5,675 bases of DNA from an uncultured Clostridia bacterium (GTDB lineage: Bacteria > Bacillota > Clostridia > Oscillospirales > CAG-272), in contig CANQXN010000115.1 in NCBI GenBank assembly GCA_947627815.1, forward strand, positions 1 to 5,675, in the 5' to 3' direction. Position numbers and translations under genes: made by a program. Under the pieces are notes generated by a model. The model made no database searches. It was not told where the DNA came from and was given only the letters and a program-made list of their open reading frames with translations. Positions 4,572-5,675 of this stretch are shown one piece after another. The stretch's first letter is position 1. Each line of letters opens with the position of its first letter.

Positions 4572-5675
4572 TTACGCTTTCTTCTTCCGCACGACCATCA
4601 CAACGGCCACGGCCACGGCGGCAAGCGCCACAACGGCGATGACAACGATGAGAACGATCGTACCGGCGGAAGGACCGGATTCTTCCAAGCCTGCGGCGGC
4701 GTTGTTCAACGCGGTCAGGGCAGCGTCGACTTCCGACTGCAAGGCATCGGGATTGTTGAGTACCGACTGCGCCTTAGCCAGCGCTTCCTGCAAAGCGGTC
4801 CAGGTTTCGGGCGTGTAATCCTCTTCTTTGAAGGTTCCGACATCCGTCACCTTTTCGGCAAGCGCGGTATTGGTAGCCGGCTTGACGAGAGCGGCAAGGG
4901 CGTCGGTCAGAGCCTTGGCGGCGGCATCGACATCGGCCTGGACGGCGTCGGCGTTGGCGTTCACCGTCTTGGCGGCGGCGAGGGCGTCGGCAACAGCTTT
5001 CCAGCTGGCGGCGGTGTAATCCGCTTCGGTGAGCTTCTCGGCGTCAGCGATGGCCTTGTTCAGGTTGGTCTTGTCGCCGCGCTTCACGAGGGCGGCAAGG
5101 GCGTCGGTCAAGGCTTTTGCGGCGGCATCCACTTCAGACTGGATGGCGTCGGCGTTGGCGTTCACCGTCTTGGCGGCGGCGAGGGCGTCGGCAACGGTCT
5201 TCCATGTCGCGGTGGTGTAATCGGCCTCGGTGAGTTTTTCAGCGTCGGCGATCGCGTTGTTCAAAGCGGTCTTGTCGCCGCGCTCTACCAGAGCGGCAAC
5301 CGCGTCGGTCAAAGCCTTCGCGGCGTCGTCAACCGTCTTTTGCACGGCGTCGACATCGTCAGCCACAGCCTTGGCGGCTTCGAGTGCCTCGGCAACGGTC
5401 TTCCATGTCGCAGTGGTGTAATCGGCCTCGGTGAGTTTTTCAGCGTCGGCGATCGCGTTGTTCAAAGCGGTCTTGTCGCCGCGCTTTACGAGGGCGGCAA
5501 GGGCGTCGGTCAAGGCTTTTGCGGCGTCGTCAACCGTCTTTTGCACGGCGTCGACATCGTCAGCCACAGCCTTGGCGGCGGCGAGGGCGTCGGCAACAGT
5601 CTTCCATGTCGCGGTGGTGTAATCGGCCTCGGTGAGTTTTTCAGCGTCGGCGATCGCGTTGTTCAAAGCGGTCTT
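4572..5675 (-). CDS. FIVAR-repeat surface protein with C-terminal membrane anchor, 5' end outside the window
   Basis: The frame is open at the right edge, so only the last 367 codons are present; the TTG at 5666 is an internal Leu codon, not a start. Four near-identical 67-residue units begin at 5666, 5465, 5264 and 5063, each starting LNNAIADAEKLTEADYT or close to it, with a conserved Trp, then an alanine-rich helix ending near LAALVKRGDKT. A fifth, diverged unit starts at 4862 (LAEKVTDVGTFKEEDYTPET). This is the FIVAR pattern (three-helix modules found in Gram-positive surface adhesins and glycan-handling enzymes). After it come a Ser/Gly/Pro linker, a hydrophobic segment of about 24 residues (TIVLIVVIAVVALAAVAVAV onward) and the tail RKKKA, giving a membrane anchor with a short basic cytoplasmic end. 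There is no LPXTG motif, so sortase attachment is not supported. The activity, if any, would lie in the missing N-terminal part; a stalk or adhesin role is inference. Confidence 0.87.
   Translation of the reverse strand, partial: KTALNNAIADAEKLTEADYTTATWKTVADALAAAKAVADDVDAVQKTVDDAAKALTDALAALVKRGDKTALNNAIADAEKLTEADYTTATWKTVAEALEAAKAVADDVDAVQKTVDDAAKALTDAVAALVERGDKTALNNAIADAEKLTEADYTTATWKTVADALAAAKTVNANADAIQSEVDAAAKALTDALAALVKRGDKTNLNKAIADAEKLTEADYTAASWKAVADALAAAKTVNANADAVQADVDAAAKALTDALAALVKPATNTALAEKVTDVGTFKEEDYTPETWTALQEALAKAQSVLNNPDALQSEVDAALTALNNAAAGLEESGPSAGTIVLIVVIAVVALAAVAVAVVMVVRKKKA
4863..5666 (-). repeat. Four tandem 201-bp coding repeats (FIVAR units)
   Basis: The four units of exactly 201 bp (67 codons) occupy 5666-5466, 5465-5265, 5264-5064 and 5063-4863. 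Units 1 and 2 differ at about 14 positions by hand count and share a block of more than 50 identical bases. Units 1-2 carry a central block like AVADDVDAVQKTVDDAAK, while units 3-4 carry TVNANADA(I/V)Q with a VDAAAK ending. Further copies may lie to the right of the window. Confidence 0.92.

Noticed and set aside
4828..5622. Four successive 63-codon + strand frames at 201-bp spacing
   Set aside because: They are the antisense reading of the FIVAR repeats; their periodicity comes only from the repeat length.
5664..5666. TTG as the start codon of the FIVAR gene
   Set aside because: It is the first Leu of a repeat unit, the frame stays open to the window edge, and the same codon appears at the same place in the other units.

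Overview
The window looks like chromosomal DNA from a spore-forming-type Gram-positive of the Bacillota, most likely class Clostridia (gut Oscillospiraceae-like). This is inferred from GC-rich genes set in AT-rich intergenic DNA, strong AGGAG-type ribosome binding sites, a DegV/FakB protein, a signal-less DUF11 protein of a type I associate with Clostridia, and a FIVAR-repeat surface protein with a membrane tail. No database search was possible.

Layout, left to right: (1) the C-terminal end of a polar amino acid ABC transporter ATPase (+); (2) a 12-bp hairpin with T-runs on both sides (probable bidirectional terminator), followed by three tandem 74-bp hairpin-bearing repeats; (3) a D-amino-acid aminotransferase (-) whose stop codon lies inside the last repeat; (4) a divergent promoter region with duplicated A/T tracts; (5) a DegV-family fatty-acid-binding protein (+); (6) a short convergent junction with a GC hairpin and a 15-bp tandem repeat carrying successive in-frame stops; (7) a two-module DUF11 protein (-); (8) rsmA/ksgA, the 16S rRNA dimethyladenosine transferase (+); (9) two strong hairpin terminators; (10) the C-terminal part of a FIVAR-repeat, membrane-anchored surface protein (-), which runs off the right edge.

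The six genes alternate strand without exception (+ - + - + -). Each therefore appears to be its own transcription unit, and every convergent junction carries a terminator-like hairpin. I see no operon linking them and no shared pathway. Themes are nutrient uptake, D-amino acid/cell-wall metabolism, exogenous fatty acid use, ribosome maturation and cell-surface structure.

I did not find a clear new multi-gene system. The most unusual material is repeat DNA: the 74-bp hairpin repeats that supply a gene's stop codon, the 15-bp stop-codon repeat behind the DUF11 gene, and the mosaic 201-bp FIVAR repeats.
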